Shown here: piece after piece, positions 19,620-31,479 of the stretch
Position numbering within the stretch: position 1 is the stretch's first letter
Layout of the letters: every line of letters begins with the position of its first letter
Assembly (NCBI GenBank): GCA_943736015.1
Contig: OX031072.1
Span: forward strand, 16,209,501-16,273,500
Direction of reading: 5' to 3'
DNA: 64,000 nucleotides
Origin: Tridacna crocea
Taxonomy: Eukaryota; Mollusca; Bivalvia; Cardiida; Cardiidae
Made by a program: the position numbers and the translations under genes
Notes under the pieces: generated by a model
What the model saw: only the letters and a program-made list of their open reading frames with translations
What the model was told of the DNA's origin: nothing
Database searches by the model: none

Positions 19620-22600
19620 GCATGGCCATCTAAAGACATTAGGTACATAGATAACAGGAATGAAGACTCAAGAGAGATAAGGTACCTAAATTTGATAAGG
19701 ACTCTTAGATAAATGAGAGACAACATAGATGACTATAAGGAGATTAGGTACATAGACAAACGTGATGAATACTCTTAGGATATAAGGTACATGGCAACCA
19801 TGATGAAGACTCTAAAGAGATTAGGCACAGGGACAACAGAAATGAGAGCTCTAAAGAGATTATAGGTACATACGCAACAGTGACTAATACTCTAAAGAGA
19901 TTAGGTGCCAACACAACTGTGATGAAGACTCTAAAGAGATTAGGTTCATACACAACAGAAATGATGACTCTAAAGAGATTCGGTGCGTACACAACAGAAT
20001 TGAAGACTCTAAAGAGATAAGGTACAGCGACAACAGAAATGATGACTCTAAAGAGATAAGGTACATACACAACAGAAATGAAGACTCTAAAGAGATAAGG
20101 TACAGGGACAACAGAACTGATGACTCTACAGAGATGAGGTACACACACAACAGATATGAAGACCCTAAAGAGTTATGGTCCATACAAAACAGAAATGAAG
20201 ACTCTAAAGAGTTTATGTACATACTTATCAGAAATGATGACGTAAAAGAAATTCGGTGCGTACACAACAGTGATAAAGATTCTAATAAGATTAGGTCCAT
20301 AACAACAATGATTACAACTCTAAAGGAATTAGATACATCAAAACAGAAGTGAAGACTCTAAAGAGTTTAGGTACATACAAAATAGAAATAAAGACCCTAA
20401 AGAGATTAGGTACATAGACAAACATGAAGAATACTTTTAGGATATAAGGTACATGGCAACCGTGATGAAGACTCTAAAGCGATTAGGTACATAACAACAA
20501 TGATAAATACTCAAAAGAGATTAGGTACAGGGACAACAGAAATAAAAAAAACTCTAAAGAAATTAAGTACAGGGACAAAAAATAAATGAGCACTCCAAAG
20601 AAATTAGGTACATACACAACAGTGACAAATACTCTAAATAGATTAGGTGCCTACACAACTGTGATGAAGCCTCTAAAGAGATTAGGTACATACACAACAG
20701 AAATGATGACTCTAAAGAGGTTCAGTGCGTACACAACATTGATAAAGACTCTAGGTATATAACAACAACGATGACGACTCACAAAAAATTAGGTGCACCA
20801 AAAGGGAAATGAAGACTCTAAGGAGATAAGGTACATACAAAACAGAAATGAAGACTCTAAAGAGATAAGGTACATACTCAACAGAAATGAAGACTCTAAA
20901 GAGTTAAGGTACAAACACAACAGATATGAACACTCTAAAGGGTTCAGGTACATACACAACAGAAATGAAGACTCTAAAGAGATAAGGTACAGGGACAACA
21001 GAAATGAAGACTCTAAAGAGTTTATGAACATACACATCAGAAATGATGACTTAAAAGGAATTCGGTGCATACACAACAGTGATAAAGACTCTAATGAGAT
21101 TAGGTTCATAACAATGATGACAACTGTAAAGGGGTTGGGTACATCAAAACAGAAATGAAGACTCTAAAGAGATTTGGTACATACCAAAACAGAAATAAAG
21201 ACTCTAAAGAGTTTAGGTACATACACAACAGATATGAACACTCCAAAGAGTTAAGGTACATACAAAACAGAAATGAAGACTCTAAAGAGTTTATGTACAT
21301 ACACATCAGAAATGATGTCTTAAAAGAAATTCTGTGCGTACACAACAGTGATAAAGACTTTAATGAGATTAGGTTCATAACAATGATGACAACTCTAAAG
21401 GGGTTAGGTACATCAAAACAGAAATGAAGACTCTAAAGAAATTGGGTATATAAAAACAGAAATGAAGACTCTAAAGAGATTAGGTATATACAAAACAGAA
21501 ATAAATGCCTCTAAAGAGATAAGGTACATACACAACGAAAATGATGACTCTTAGGAGAATAAGTACATACAAAACAGAAATGGTGACTCTAAAGAGAATA
21601 GGTAAATACAAAACAGAAATGATGACTTTAAAGATATTTGATGCGTATACAATAGTGATAAAGACTCTAAAGAGATAAGTTAGATCAATAAAGAAATGAA
21701 GACTCTAAAGAGATTAGGTATATCCAAAACAGAAATGAACACTCTAAAGAGATTAGGTACATACAAGGTTTATAACAAGAATGATGAAAATGCTTAAAAG
21801 ATTAGGTACATCAAAACAGAAATGAATACTCTCAACAGATTAGGTACAGACAAATCAGAAATGAAGACTCTAAAGAGTTTAGGTACATACATAACAGAAA
21901 TGACTCTTAAGAGATTAGGTACATATATAACTACGATGAAGACACTGAAGAAATTAGGCACATACAAAACAAAAATGAACACTCTAAAGAGACTAGGTAC
22001 ATACAAAACCTATAAAGATTAGGTACATTAAAACAGAAATGAAGACGCTAAAGAGTTTAGGTACATATATAACCATGATGAAGACTCTGAAGAGATTAGG
22101 TACTGGGATAACAGAAATGAAAACTCTGGAGAGATTAGGTACATTCGCAACAATGACTCTAATTAACTTAGGTACATCAAATCAGATTAGGCATATCAAA
22201 ACAGAAATGGAGATTCTAAAGAGATTAGGTACATACAAAACAGAAATGGGAATTCTAAAGAGATTTGGCGCGTACATTACATTGATAAAGACTCTAAAGA
22301 GATTAGGTACATACAAAACAGAAATGAGTCTCAAGAGATTAGGTACATACACATTGGAAATGATGACTTTAAAGAGATTTCATGGGTACAAAACAGTGTT
22401 AAAGACCCTAAAGACTCCAAAGAGATTAGGTTTATAACAACAATGATGATAACGCTAAAGAGATTAGGTACATCAAAACAGAAATGAAGATTCTAATGAG
22501 ATTAGGTACATACACATCAGAAACGATGACTCTAAAGAGATTCCATGGTTACACAACAGTGTTAAAGACTTTAAAGACCCTAAAGAGACTCGATCGGTTT

Positions 22601-24335
22601 ATAACAACAATGATGACAATGCTAAAGAGATTAGGTACATCAAAACAGAAATGATTACTCTAAAGAGATCAGGTGCATACAAAACAGAAATGAAGACTCT
22701 AAAGAGTTTAGGTACATACAAAACAAAAATGACCCTAAAGAGATTAGGTACATACACATCGGAAATAATGACTCTTAAGTTATTCCATGCGCACACAACA
22801 ATGTTAAAAGACTGTAAAGAGATTAGGTGTATAACAACAATGATTACAACTCAAAAGAGATTAGGTACATACGAAACAGAAATGGAGACTCTAAAGAGTT
22901 TAGGTACATGCAAAAGAGAAATGACTCTAAAGAGATTAGGTACATAGATAATCACGATGACGACTATGAAGAGATTAGGTACATACAAAACAGAATTGAA
23001 CACTCTAGAGAGATTAGGTACATACAAAACAGAAATGAAGACTTTAGGTACATGTACATACAAGGTTTATAACAATAATGGTGACAACGCTTAAAAGATT
23101 AGGTACATCAAAACAGAAATGAACACTCTCAAGAAATTAGGTACAAACAAATCAGAAATGAAGACTTCAAAGAGATCAGGTACATACAAATCAGAAATGA
23201 CTCAAAGGAGATTAGGTACATAGATGACCATGATGAAGACTCTGAAGAGATTAGGCACATATTAAACAGAAATGAACACTCTGAAGAGATTAGGTACATA
23301 CAAAACAGAAATGAAGACTCTAAAGAAGTAAGGTAAATTCAAAACAGAAATGATGACTCTAAGAGATTAGGTAAATACAAAACGCGAAAAAGATTAGGTA
23401 CATTAAAACAGAAGTGAAGACTTCAAAGAGTTTAGGTACATATAAAACAGAAATAAAGACTCTAAAGAGTTTAGGTACATACAAAACAGAAATGACTCTA
23501 AAGCGATTAGGTACATAGATAACCATGATGAAGACTCTGAAGAGATTAGGTACTGGGACAACAGAAATGAAAACTCTGGAGAGATTAGGTACATTCACAA
23601 CATTTACTCTAATGAACTGAGGTACATCAAATCAGATTAAAGGCACATCAAAACAGAAATGCAGACTCTAAAGACACTAGGTACATACACATCGGAAATG
23701 ATAATTCTAAAGAGGTTCGTTGCATACACAACAGTTATAAAGACTCTAAAAAGATTAGATACATCAAAACAGAAATGAAGATTCTAAAGAGATTAGGTAC
23801 ATACAAAATAGAAATGAAGATTCTAAAGAGTTTATGTACATATAAAACAGAAATGAGTCTAGAGAGATTAGGTACATAAACATCGGAAATGATGACTCTA
23901 AAGAGATTCCATGGGTACACAAGAGTGTCAAAGACTCTAAAGAAACAACGATGATGACAACGCTAAAGAGATCTGGTACATCAAAACACAAATGAACACT
24001 CAAAAGATATTAGGCACATACAAAACAGAAATGAAGACTCTTAAGAGTTTAGGTACATACATAGGTACATAAACAATGGAAATGTTGACGCTTAAGAGAT
24101 TCTTTGTGTTAATGACTCTGAAGAGATTAGGTTCATAACAACAATGATGACAACGCTAAAGAGATCAGATACATTAAAACAGAAATGAACACCTAAAGAG
24201 ATCAGGTACATACAAAACAGAAATGAAGACTCGAAAGAGTTTAGGTACATACAAAACAGAAATGACTCTGAAGAGATTAGGTACTTAGATAACCATGATG
24301 ACGACTATGAAGAGATTAGGTACATAGACAAAAAT
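19620..24335. repeat. 39-bp minisatellite, ~4.7 kb
   Basis: About 120 imperfect units of 39 bp with consensus GAAGACTCTAAAGAGATTAG then GTACATACAAAACAGAAAT. Variants have 36 or 35 bp or different linkers (GTGCGTACACAACAGTGATA, GTACATCAAAACAG, CATAACAACAATGATGACAA). Distinctive linker blocks recur at about 20255, 20730, 21060 and 21325, showing higher-order amplification. Since 39 is divisible by 3, several frames stay open on both strands with 13-residue periods. I treat these as by-products, not genes: they are fragmented, lack start context and appear in opposed frames. CTCTAAAGAG in every unit is a short hairpin. Confidence 0.95.
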
Positions 24336-24474
24336 GCTTTCTTGTCTTTCTGATTAAAATTTGAATCATATTTTACACATTTAATTTTGCGAAATTTTAA
24401 ACTAGTAAGGGTTGCCGTTATTAATGTTTTTGTAATGTTTTCATGTCTGACAGACGCAAAATCATTGATATCAT

Positions 24475-24625
24475 AACCAAACGACAAAATTGTGGCTTTG
24501 ACCAAATTGAAAGCTTTTACAGACTACCAACTAAATGTTGTTCAAATGTTCAAAGATTTTTTTTTTTTTTATCTTTGATTTGGTAAAATACTTGTGTGAA
24601 AAGGAGAAAATGCTGGTGAGGGCCT
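24475..24625 (-). mobile_element. MITE family A, fragment
   Basis: ACCAAACGACAAAATTGTGG to GAGAAAATGCTGG; the second core arm and right end are missing. Confidence 0.6.
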
Positions 24626-24716
24626 ATAGGTTTTTGACGTGTCAAAAAACTAAGCTGCGACCTGTGCGATCTGAAAATCGCAGACAGGTTGCCGAAAGAT
24701 CGTACAAGAAACATGT

Positions 24717-24850
24717 AGAAAGCTGTAAGTATAGACCACGATCAGTCTCGTAGATAACAGACTTAAACGTGGTTTAAAAGTATTTAAAACATTCAGAAAG
24801 CTGTAAGTATAGACCCCGATCAGTCTCCTACATAACATACTCAAACGGTG
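24717..24850. repeat. 78-bp tandem duplication
   Basis: AGAAAGCTGTAAGTATAGAC followed by CGATCAGTCTC occurs at 24717 and again at 24795 with few changes. Just upstream are two small hairpins (TTTTTGAC/GTCAAAAA at 24631-24648; GCGAT/ATCGC near 24668). Confidence 0.75.
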
Positions 24851-25089
24851 TACAAATTGATTCAGATTAGTCGTTGATTAATTATATGTGACCCGTCACC
24901 CGAAAAGGGGGCCCCGTCCTGGGAGGGTTACAAGTCTTACACGGGCTCATATTGGGAAAACTTAAAAAAAATCTACGTGTGCGTAGCGATAAGGCCTAGG
25001 TATACCAAATTTTGGTTATAGCTTTATCTAGTAGGTCTCAAGTTTGAAACCATTTGGACAAATATTGTAATGTTTGGCTTGTAGCGTTT

Positions 25090-25137
25090 TTACTTATTAG
25101 CCAGTGGAGAGATACAGGACCATCATGGCCCTCTTTT
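25090..25137 (-). mobile_element. Helitron-like element, terminal fragment
   Basis: On the minus strand AGAGGGCCATGATGGTCC then TGTATCTCTCCACTGG matches the left-end type at 57316 and 59288. No matching right end was found within 2 kb. Confidence 0.5.
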
Positions 25138-25304
25138 TTTTTTTTGTCTACTTTTGGCCTGATTATTCTTTCTGCCAGCTACTATATATGGCCCGATCTA
25201 TCGATAACAAACTGTCATCTCCACAGTATTTATGTTACTTTTACACGGTATATTTTTCAATCTAAACACATTATGACACATGCTTTGATATGTTAACCTT
25301 AACT

Positions 25305-25385
25305 TACCTTCAGTCTGAAGGTGTCTGCTCCGATGCTATTTTTGTGAAAAATAGCATCGGAGCAGACACCTTCAGACTGAAGGTA
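25305..25385. mobile_element. Nested-palindrome micro-element, copy 2 (no loop)
   Basis: Same arms as at 18175 but the arms meet at GTGAAAAATAGC, so the loop is missing and the hairpin is 81 bp. ACCTTAACT flanks both sides (25296-25304 and 25386-25394), again 9 bp. Confidence 0.88.
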
Positions 25386-25657
25386 ACCTTAACTGAGCCT
25401 TCAATATTAATCCGAACTTTTATTATTCCCCTAAAGTGCCACGCAAAGTCCCCACCTGCTGGTTCTCGGAGTCACAGGGATATTGTAGAGATCCTTGAAG
25501 AAAAAAAAGTTAATTGCTGATAGTAGATCTCTAACGATTTCATGTAATATAGCCTGATCTATATCAATTTTATGTAATATAGCCGTGAGATTGTGACCGA
25601 GCCTAGATTAATAAATGTAGAAGGCTTCTGTGAATGTCTGTTTTAGTTGGTTTTAGG

Positions 25658-25785
25658 CCGATCCGGTCACGTGGTTTCTCAACCGCTCACGTGATTACTC
25701 GGTATTTGGCAGGCAAGGATGTGGCGCTCCGTGCAGAACAAAGACATGAAATGGCGTTTCAAGAAAAGACATTCATTTTAGTTCG
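25658..25785 (+). promoter_or_regulatory. Possible promoter and first exon
   Basis: Two CACGTG E-boxes 24 bp apart (25668 and 25692) precede an ATG in good context (GAAATGGCG, about 25750). A short frame MAFQEKTFILVRK then runs to a strong donor AAAT|GTAAGTATG. GC content is higher than the flanks and the block is not repeated elsewhere. No product is recognised; no downstream exon is securely linked, although the phase would fit the short candidate exon at 50686. Confidence 0.3.
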
Positions 25786-26262
25786 GAAATGTAAGTATGT
25801 TTCTTTATCCTTCGTAATTTGTTGATTGTTCCTGGGTGATGGAAACAGCATGCAAATTATTATTTTCGTTTTCCTGTCTTCCTCGTATTTACACCAACGC
25901 ATGTTGTTTGCGAATCTCATTCTGTTCCCGCCGATTTTTTTTTTTTGAAATGTGGCTCAAAGAATCGTTTGAGTATTAGTATGATCACTTCTTCCTATTA
26001 TAAGTTTGCCTTTGCACGAAACTGAGATAAAAAAAACATACACTCCTTAAAACTGTGAAGGTGTAATAAAAAAAAAATGCTTGTAGTGAATGCGTCCTAG
26101 ACCTGCATAATGATGCCTTTGCATGATGATGATGTATTGAACTCTTTACCAAAAACAAAATCGTAGACTGGTCCAAATTCAAAGCATTTACAGACGACAA
26201 AATAAATGTGACTTAACTCTTTATCAAAAGATAAAATTGTAGCCTAGTCCAAATTGGAAGTA

Positions 26263-27820
26263 CAGTGGATTCCACTTAATCGCAACCCTGTTTATCGGGA
26301 TTTTCGGTTATTTGCAAGATTTGTTCCAGCACCGATCCATTTCCTATTTAGACAACGTAAATTTCAACACTTAATCGGGATCCTATAAATAGAACATTTC
26401 GGTTTTTTGCAACAAAAAATTATCAAGTTATTCGAAATTCTAGTGTTTATTAGCAATTCCTTGGGATAAGACAGCGAAAAATTCCAATCTGTCCAGGGAA
26501 AAAAAAAGGTTACTCAAAACGATGAAAGTCGAATTTCAGTGCATACGGAGAATCACAGATAAAAACTGATGCAACTGCATACAAACGACGAGTCCGACAT
26601 GATCCGTTTTCATAATTTAGTCATTAAAGATAAAAATTCTTGGCGTATTTCATGTTATTCTTTTCATTTAAAAAAGTGCAATAACGTTTACAAAACATCT
26701 GCAAATGGCCGACATTCTGAATATAGACCTCGTTAACTCAGTGGCTGTTTTGCAGCATTGGTGCATTAATTTACTTCACTGGTTGCCGATTATCAAGTTC
26801 AACAATTGGACGGTTACGCGAGATTTTGGGTACCAGGCTGTACACCCACCACCAAGAGCACTGATAAATAAAATGGTAATTTTAGTGCAGGAAAATTGGC
26901 GAAAAGATTACTACTTGTACTTAAATCTTGTCTTGGTATAACTCGGCACAAAATAAAAAAACTTACATGGACTTTCCATGATCAGACTTCACACTCTGTG
27001 CAGTCTGATCGCGATCTACGCTCCCCGAAAGAAACTGAAGACGAATTCGGCACTTTGCCGGTTACAAGAAAGACCGATCGAATTAACCTATCACCGATCA
27101 GATAATTACACACTGGGTAGAAAAAAACTTAACTGTTTGTAAGTGTCTCGTTGATAATCCAATTTGTGACAAACAATTTGACTACAGGCGTGAGAGTAAG
27201 GTGTACCGAATGTAAACTGTGAAAAACACAGAAAACTGTTTCTCACTTAGGTCTGCTTTGAATGGTATGGCCTAAATTAAGGCGTTAAAATAGAATCGTC
27301 TGTGCGGCAATCAGTCTATGACGTCACACAAACTTTTACCCACCCATTCAACCGAACAGGTGGCCAGTCGGGGTTTATAAAGGTGCGCAGTACATGATCA
27401 TGTTGTGTAAGAATGTGCATGTACACAAGGAGTAATTGTTTGATAACCAGAAACTGGAGATATGCGTCGAAACCTGTGATTACAAAAAGTTTGTGTTGAA
27501 TTTTATGTCAACCGAAGCATCACCATGGCCAACAGCCTGGATCGTTTCTGGTACTTTGTGCACTTGATAGGTAAATAAAGTAAGCAAACAAATAATTTTT
27601 TTTAAACTTGTTTAGTTTGAAATACATATATTTAAAAAAATATGAACATTAATCAAATGATCGGGATGCAAGATCTGAACGTCTGTCATTCGAACGAAAC
27701 GATCTTCTGCATCTCTGGTTAGACTTCCGGTCTGAAAAGAGCCATCGGATTATCGGGCCGACCGCTTATTCGGGATATTTTCTCTGACAAATAGGACTTG
27801 CAAATAAGCGGAATCTACTG
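26263..27820. mobile_element. pogo/Tigger-like non-autonomous DNA element
   Basis: 1,558 bp with inverted ends CAGTGGATTCCACTTAATCG (left) and, reversed, CAGTAGATTCCGCTTATTTG (right), flanked by TA (26261-26262, 27821-27822). TA duplication and CAGT ends fit the Tc1/mariner-pogo group. No DDE transposase frame exists inside; the open frames are short and unrelated to each other. The interior is mostly single-copy within this window and includes the promoter-like segment at 27317-27570. Confidence 0.82.
27317..27570 (+). promoter_or_regulatory. CRE + TATA promoter and possible first exon inside the pogo-like element
   Basis: TGACGTCA (27318-27325, a perfect CRE palindrome) is followed by TTTATAAAGG (~27371). 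About 150 bp on is ATG in optimal context (CACCATGGCC, 27524), with frame MANSLDRFWYFVHLI ending in phase 1 at a donor G|GTAAAT. All spacings suit a Pol II promoter with a short first exon. It could be the element's own promoter remnant or captured host DNA. No downstream exon is identified. Confidence 0.4.
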
Positions 27821-28146
27821 TATTTGCAGACAACAAAATATACATGGCTGAAAAATTAGAACTTGTTGTGGGAAGGGTGAAAAAACATTGCAGGAAAAGG
27901 AGAAAATGCTCGTTACCAGCATTTTCTCCTTTTCCTACAATGTTTTCAAAAGGCTTTTTACTCAGGGTCGTTAAAATCTGGATTGTGTGGTAAAGAGTTA
28001 AAAAGTAAAATTTGGTTGTGGTAGGGTAAAAAACATTGTGGAAAAAGGAGAAAATGCTGGTTACCAGCATTTTCTCCTTTTCCCACCATGTTTTCAAAAG
28101 GCTTCTATCTCGGGGTCGTAAAAACCTTGGATTGTTTGGTAAAGGG

Positions 28147-28368
28147 TTAAGTCTTTACCAAACAATGCAACTGTAAGATAGACCAGAAGGAACATATTTG
28201 ATACAGGCAAAATAAATGTGATTTAAAAACTGAATTTTGCATTTGAAAGGATAGAAAACATTGTGGGTAAAGAAAAAAATGTTGGTTACCAGCATTTTCT
28301 CCTTTTCCAACAATTTTTTCAAAAGCTTTCCTCAGAGTCATTATAAATACTGTGATAGCATGGTATGA
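28147..28368 (-). mobile_element. MITE family A, abutting copy
   Basis: Shares TTAA 28147-28150 with the nest. Core at about 28250-28325; right end eroded (GCATGGTATGAGACA). Confidence 0.7.
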
Positions 28369-28410
28369 GACATGATCTGGCCGAATATAATAGGTTATTG
28401 ACTCGGCGCC

Positions 28411-28760
28411 ACACATCCAAACTTTAGACTCATCCCAATTGAAAGTGTTTGCCGATGAAAAAATGAATTTGAATTGGATATTTAACCCATTACCACACAA
28501 TTCCTACTTTTGACGCCCCTGATAAAGAAGCCTTTAGAAAATATTGTGGGAAAAGGAGAAAATGATGGTAACCAGCATTTTCTCCTTTTCCCACAATGTT
28601 TTCTTCCTTCACAAAACAAATTTCAAATTTTCAGTCACTTTTATTATGTCGTCTGCAAATGCTTTTGATTTGGACAAGCCTAAAATATTGTCCTTTGGTA
28701 AGGAGTTAAAAGTTGAAGAGTTGAAAACATTGTGGATTGTGGATAAAAATGCTGAAAATC
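28411..28760 (-). mobile_element. MITE family A, split host
   Basis: CATCCAAACTTTAGACTCATC and AAAGTGTTTGCCGATGAAAA (28411-28481) stop at the TTAA of the next element. GAAGAGTTGAAAACATTGTGG resumes after it (28710 on), then decays. Confidence 0.5.
28482..28709 (+). mobile_element. MITE family A, full copy nested in the previous one
   Basis: TTAA 28482-28485 and 28706-28709, good core. Confidence 0.87.
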
Positions 28761-29023
28761 ATATTTTTGATATTGGCCTGTGCATCTGGTTCTGGTTCGC
28801 CATATCAGTCAATGATAGAATTAGATCCTAGATCAGATTATATGTTCTGTGCAGTCTCATCCTGAAACACTATACATGTATCTAGCTTACTAAGAAGCAG
28901 AAAAAGAAAAAAGAAATGCTGCAACAGGCAAAGTAAGGGGCTTTTGAAGACACTTTAGTATTTTAAATCTTAATCTCATACTTATATTAATCATGTATTC
29001 AACGGGAAGAGCTTTAAAAGAAA

Positions 29024-29256
29024 TTAACTATTTACCAAACGACAAAATTTTAGACTGGTCCAAATTCAAAGCATTTGCAGAAGACAAAAAATAATCACAG
29101 CTTAAAAATTGAGATTTGTTTTAGAAAGGTTAGCAAAAAATTGTGGGAAAAGGAGAAAATGCTGGTTACCAGCATTTTCTTCTTTTCCCACATTGTTTTT
29201 CAAAAGGCTTTTTCTTTGGGGTTGTTAAAAATCATGATTGTACTGTAAAGGGTTAA
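29024..29256 (-). mobile_element. MITE family A, full copy
   Basis: TTAA 29024-29027 and 29253-29256; core GGTTACC with one mismatch. Confidence 0.87.
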
Positions 29257-29261
29257 AGATG

Positions 29262-29937
29262 TTTTCTACAGTTTTGCGAAAATTTAATCCTTTCATAGAA
29301 TTTTCTAATTTTTTCATATGTTGGGTAAAATTCAATGGCAGACTCAAAAATAAAACGAAAAAGGTATGTTGCCGAGTTAGATTTTCTGCAAAATGGCTGT
29401 TACTATGGTAACCGTTTGTATCAAAACACCTTAAATGACTATATCTTCATAAAAGATTGTAATACAGTGATAGAAAGTTTATTATACAATGCAAATATTA
29501 TTTTCCATATTTAATAAATTATTTCTTGATTCTGTACGAATGAAATAATAATCTGAATTAATTTTCTTTTTAAAGAATTATTTTTTCTATTTCTTGACTT
29601 GTCAAAATATAAGTGAAATCAACATGTAGTCTTCAATTAATTCAAAATTTTGAAAAATTCCTTTCATAGAATTTTCTAATTTTTTTATATATACAGTAAA
29701 ATCTAATGGTAAGTATAAAAATGAAAAGAAAAAGATAATGTATGTTGCCATGTTAGATTTTTTGTAAAATGGCCATTTCCATAGTAACCGTTTAGGCGCT
29801 CAGACCGATCTGCACTGTCATGTTCAGTAGACTCTAGTCTCTGAGAAAGTCGATACCACCGAAAACTTTCCTGTATTCTTCTGATCTTTTCCCCTTTAAA
29901 TAGATCTTTTTGCAAAATGTCTGTTAAGTCGATATTG
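29262..29937. repeat. ~675-bp dispersed repeat R, copy 1
   Basis: Closely matches 61014-61692 over its whole length, from GTTTTCTACAGTTTTG to TTGCAAAATGT. It also has two related halves: TTCCTTTCATAGAATTTTCT and TATGTTGCC…GTTAGATTTT occur at 29292/29369 and again at 29659/29742. No open frame is conserved between the two copies. Confidence 0.85.
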
Positions 29938-30270
29938 TAGACTCATTCTTCGCTTCAAAACGTACCGTATCGGAAATTCAAGGTATTGTCCGAATGATCT
30001 ACAAGTACCTTCTTTGGGAAGAGTTACTGTCTGTAATTGTCTCCCTTGAAATCGCCAAAGTGTTGTGCAGAAATTACTACGGAAAACGTCCTTAAAACAA
30101 CACTTATCAGCCAATGAAATTGCAGCAGTGGGCGTCATGTAAGCAGAAAAATCCAACACAATTTCTGGTTAGCTTGTCAGGCTTGACAACCGAAATACCG
30201 CATTACTATTAAGGAGGCATGCCAAACTCATGTCTACAGAAAGGTCAATTAAAAATATAATCATTTGTTT

Positions 30271-30775
30271 CTAGCTCTACTGGCTGAAAGCCAGCAGAGT
30301 TTATCTCATAGCAGGGCCTCCGTCGTCCGTCTCTTAGTCTTTTTTTTATTTACCCAATAAAATCTTCATTTGTTGTCAGATTTTCATAGAACTTGCACAG
30401 TATGTTGTTTATCTCATCAACAGCTTTAATCCTATTAACTTTGAAAAAAAATCCAAAAAACAGTATGGGAAAAGTAGCCATTTCAAGTTGAAAATTTCCA
30501 ATTCTTGTTTACATGATAAAGTCTGCATTTGTGATCAGATTTTTGCGAAACTCACACAGTTTGCTTTTCTCGTCAAGAGCTCGAATCCTATTGATTATGA
30601 AAAAAATCCAACAGTATAGAAAAAGTAGCCATTTCAAGTTAAAAAATTTCCATTTCTTGTTTACAAGATGAAGTCAAAATTTGAGGTTGGATTTTCATGA
30701 AACTTGAACAGTTGCTTGGTCTCATCAACAGCTTGAACCCTATTGATTTTTAAAAAAATCCAATCATTTAGTTTT
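30271..30775 (-). mobile_element. Helitron-like tandem-core element
   Basis: Read on the minus strand it ends in the hairpin CTGGC…GCCAG (CTCTGCTGGCTTTCAGCCAG) followed by TAGAGCTAG. The body has three ~150-bp units (…ATCCTATTGATTTTGAAAAA, AGTAGCCATTTCAAGTT, CTTGTTTACAAGATGAAGTC). The 5' end is lost where the pogo-like element begins. Confidence 0.65.
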
Positions 30776-30782
30776 TTTACTA

Positions 30783-31379
30783 CACTGAGACCTTGTTATT
30801 TCGAGTCTTGGACATTCGAAAACCCGGCATATTTCGAGGAAATCTGAAAACTTTAAATTATTGCACCAAAAGTAGCTCGGTAATTTAGAATCTCGAATGT
30901 GATTTTCACAAGTTGTGTAGATATTCTGATCTGTTTTTGAGTCAAAGACATTGCTAATGAGAAAAGTCGTAATTCTGTTTTTATCTCTCATTAGCTCAGC
31001 ACTATAACTTCAGTAATTTACACTTCTATCTATAACCATTTCAACAGCGCCGTAATCACATTGTACCGTTTGTGATTCAAAATTTTGTCGTCTTTCTCGA
31101 CATTGAAAAGGGCAGATTTTAAAATTACAGAACATTACTTTTCCAAAAACTATCAAAAGAAAGGCAGGTTATTTAGAATCCATGCTGATATGACCAAACC
31201 AGGAAAATTTACAGAAAATGAATCAGATAGGGACAGATATTGCTCCAGAAGAACACTCTGATCGCCGATCTTGAAAGCAGTGCATTTTTTTCCAAGGACA
31301 TTTTGGATGATTCGAGCACCGCGAAAACTCAAGCAATTTGCTCATCCCCATGGGACCTCGAATTATCGAGGTTTTACTG
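30783..31379. mobile_element. Second pogo-like MITE
   Basis: 597 bp with ends CACTGAGACCTTGTTATTTC and, reversed, CAGTAAAACCTCGATAATTC, flanked by TA (30781-30782, 31380-31381). TTCGA-rich subterminal blocks (ATTTCGAG, AATTATCGAG) recur. No transposase is present. Confidence 0.75.
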
Positions 31380-31381
31380 TA

Positions 31382-31440
31382 CAATGTTTTCAAAAGCTTT
31401 GTTTCTCAGGGTTGACACAAGTGGATAAACTGGTGATGTG
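31382..31440 (-). mobile_element. MITE family A, right-side fragment
   Basis: CAATGTTTTCAAAAGC then TTTGTTTCTCAGGGTTG, directly right of the pogo-like element. Confidence 0.45.
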
Positions 31441-31479
31441 CTACCAAACGTTCTCAGCAAAGGGCCCTAGCTATCAAAA

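Larger units (their letters stand above)
26213..28001 (-). mobile_element. MITE family A, middle level of the nest
   Basis: TTAA 26213-26216 and 27998-28001. It is interrupted after CCAAATTGGAAGTA by the pogo-like element and resumes TATTTGCAGACAACAAAAT. Excising that insertion gives 229 bp. Confidence 0.88.
26137..28150 (-). mobile_element. MITE family A, outer host of a three-level nest
   Basis: The left part (26137-26216, start TTGA) breaks off at an internal TTAA and resumes at 28002 (AAAGTAAAATTTGG…) to TTAA 28147-28150. Removing the inserted MITE at 26213-28001 leaves 229 bp, exactly the family length, with the core palindrome at about 28035-28095. Confidence 0.88.

Noticed and set aside
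19620..24000. Long open frames with SLESSFLLCMYLI- or RNEDSKEIRYI-type repeats
   Set aside because: Produced by the 39-bp minisatellite, open in opposed frames on both strands and broken by unit-length variants.
26705..27105. Transposase gene in the pogo-like element
   Set aside because: Frames are short (under 80 residues) and show no DDE, helix-turn-helix or other transposase motif.
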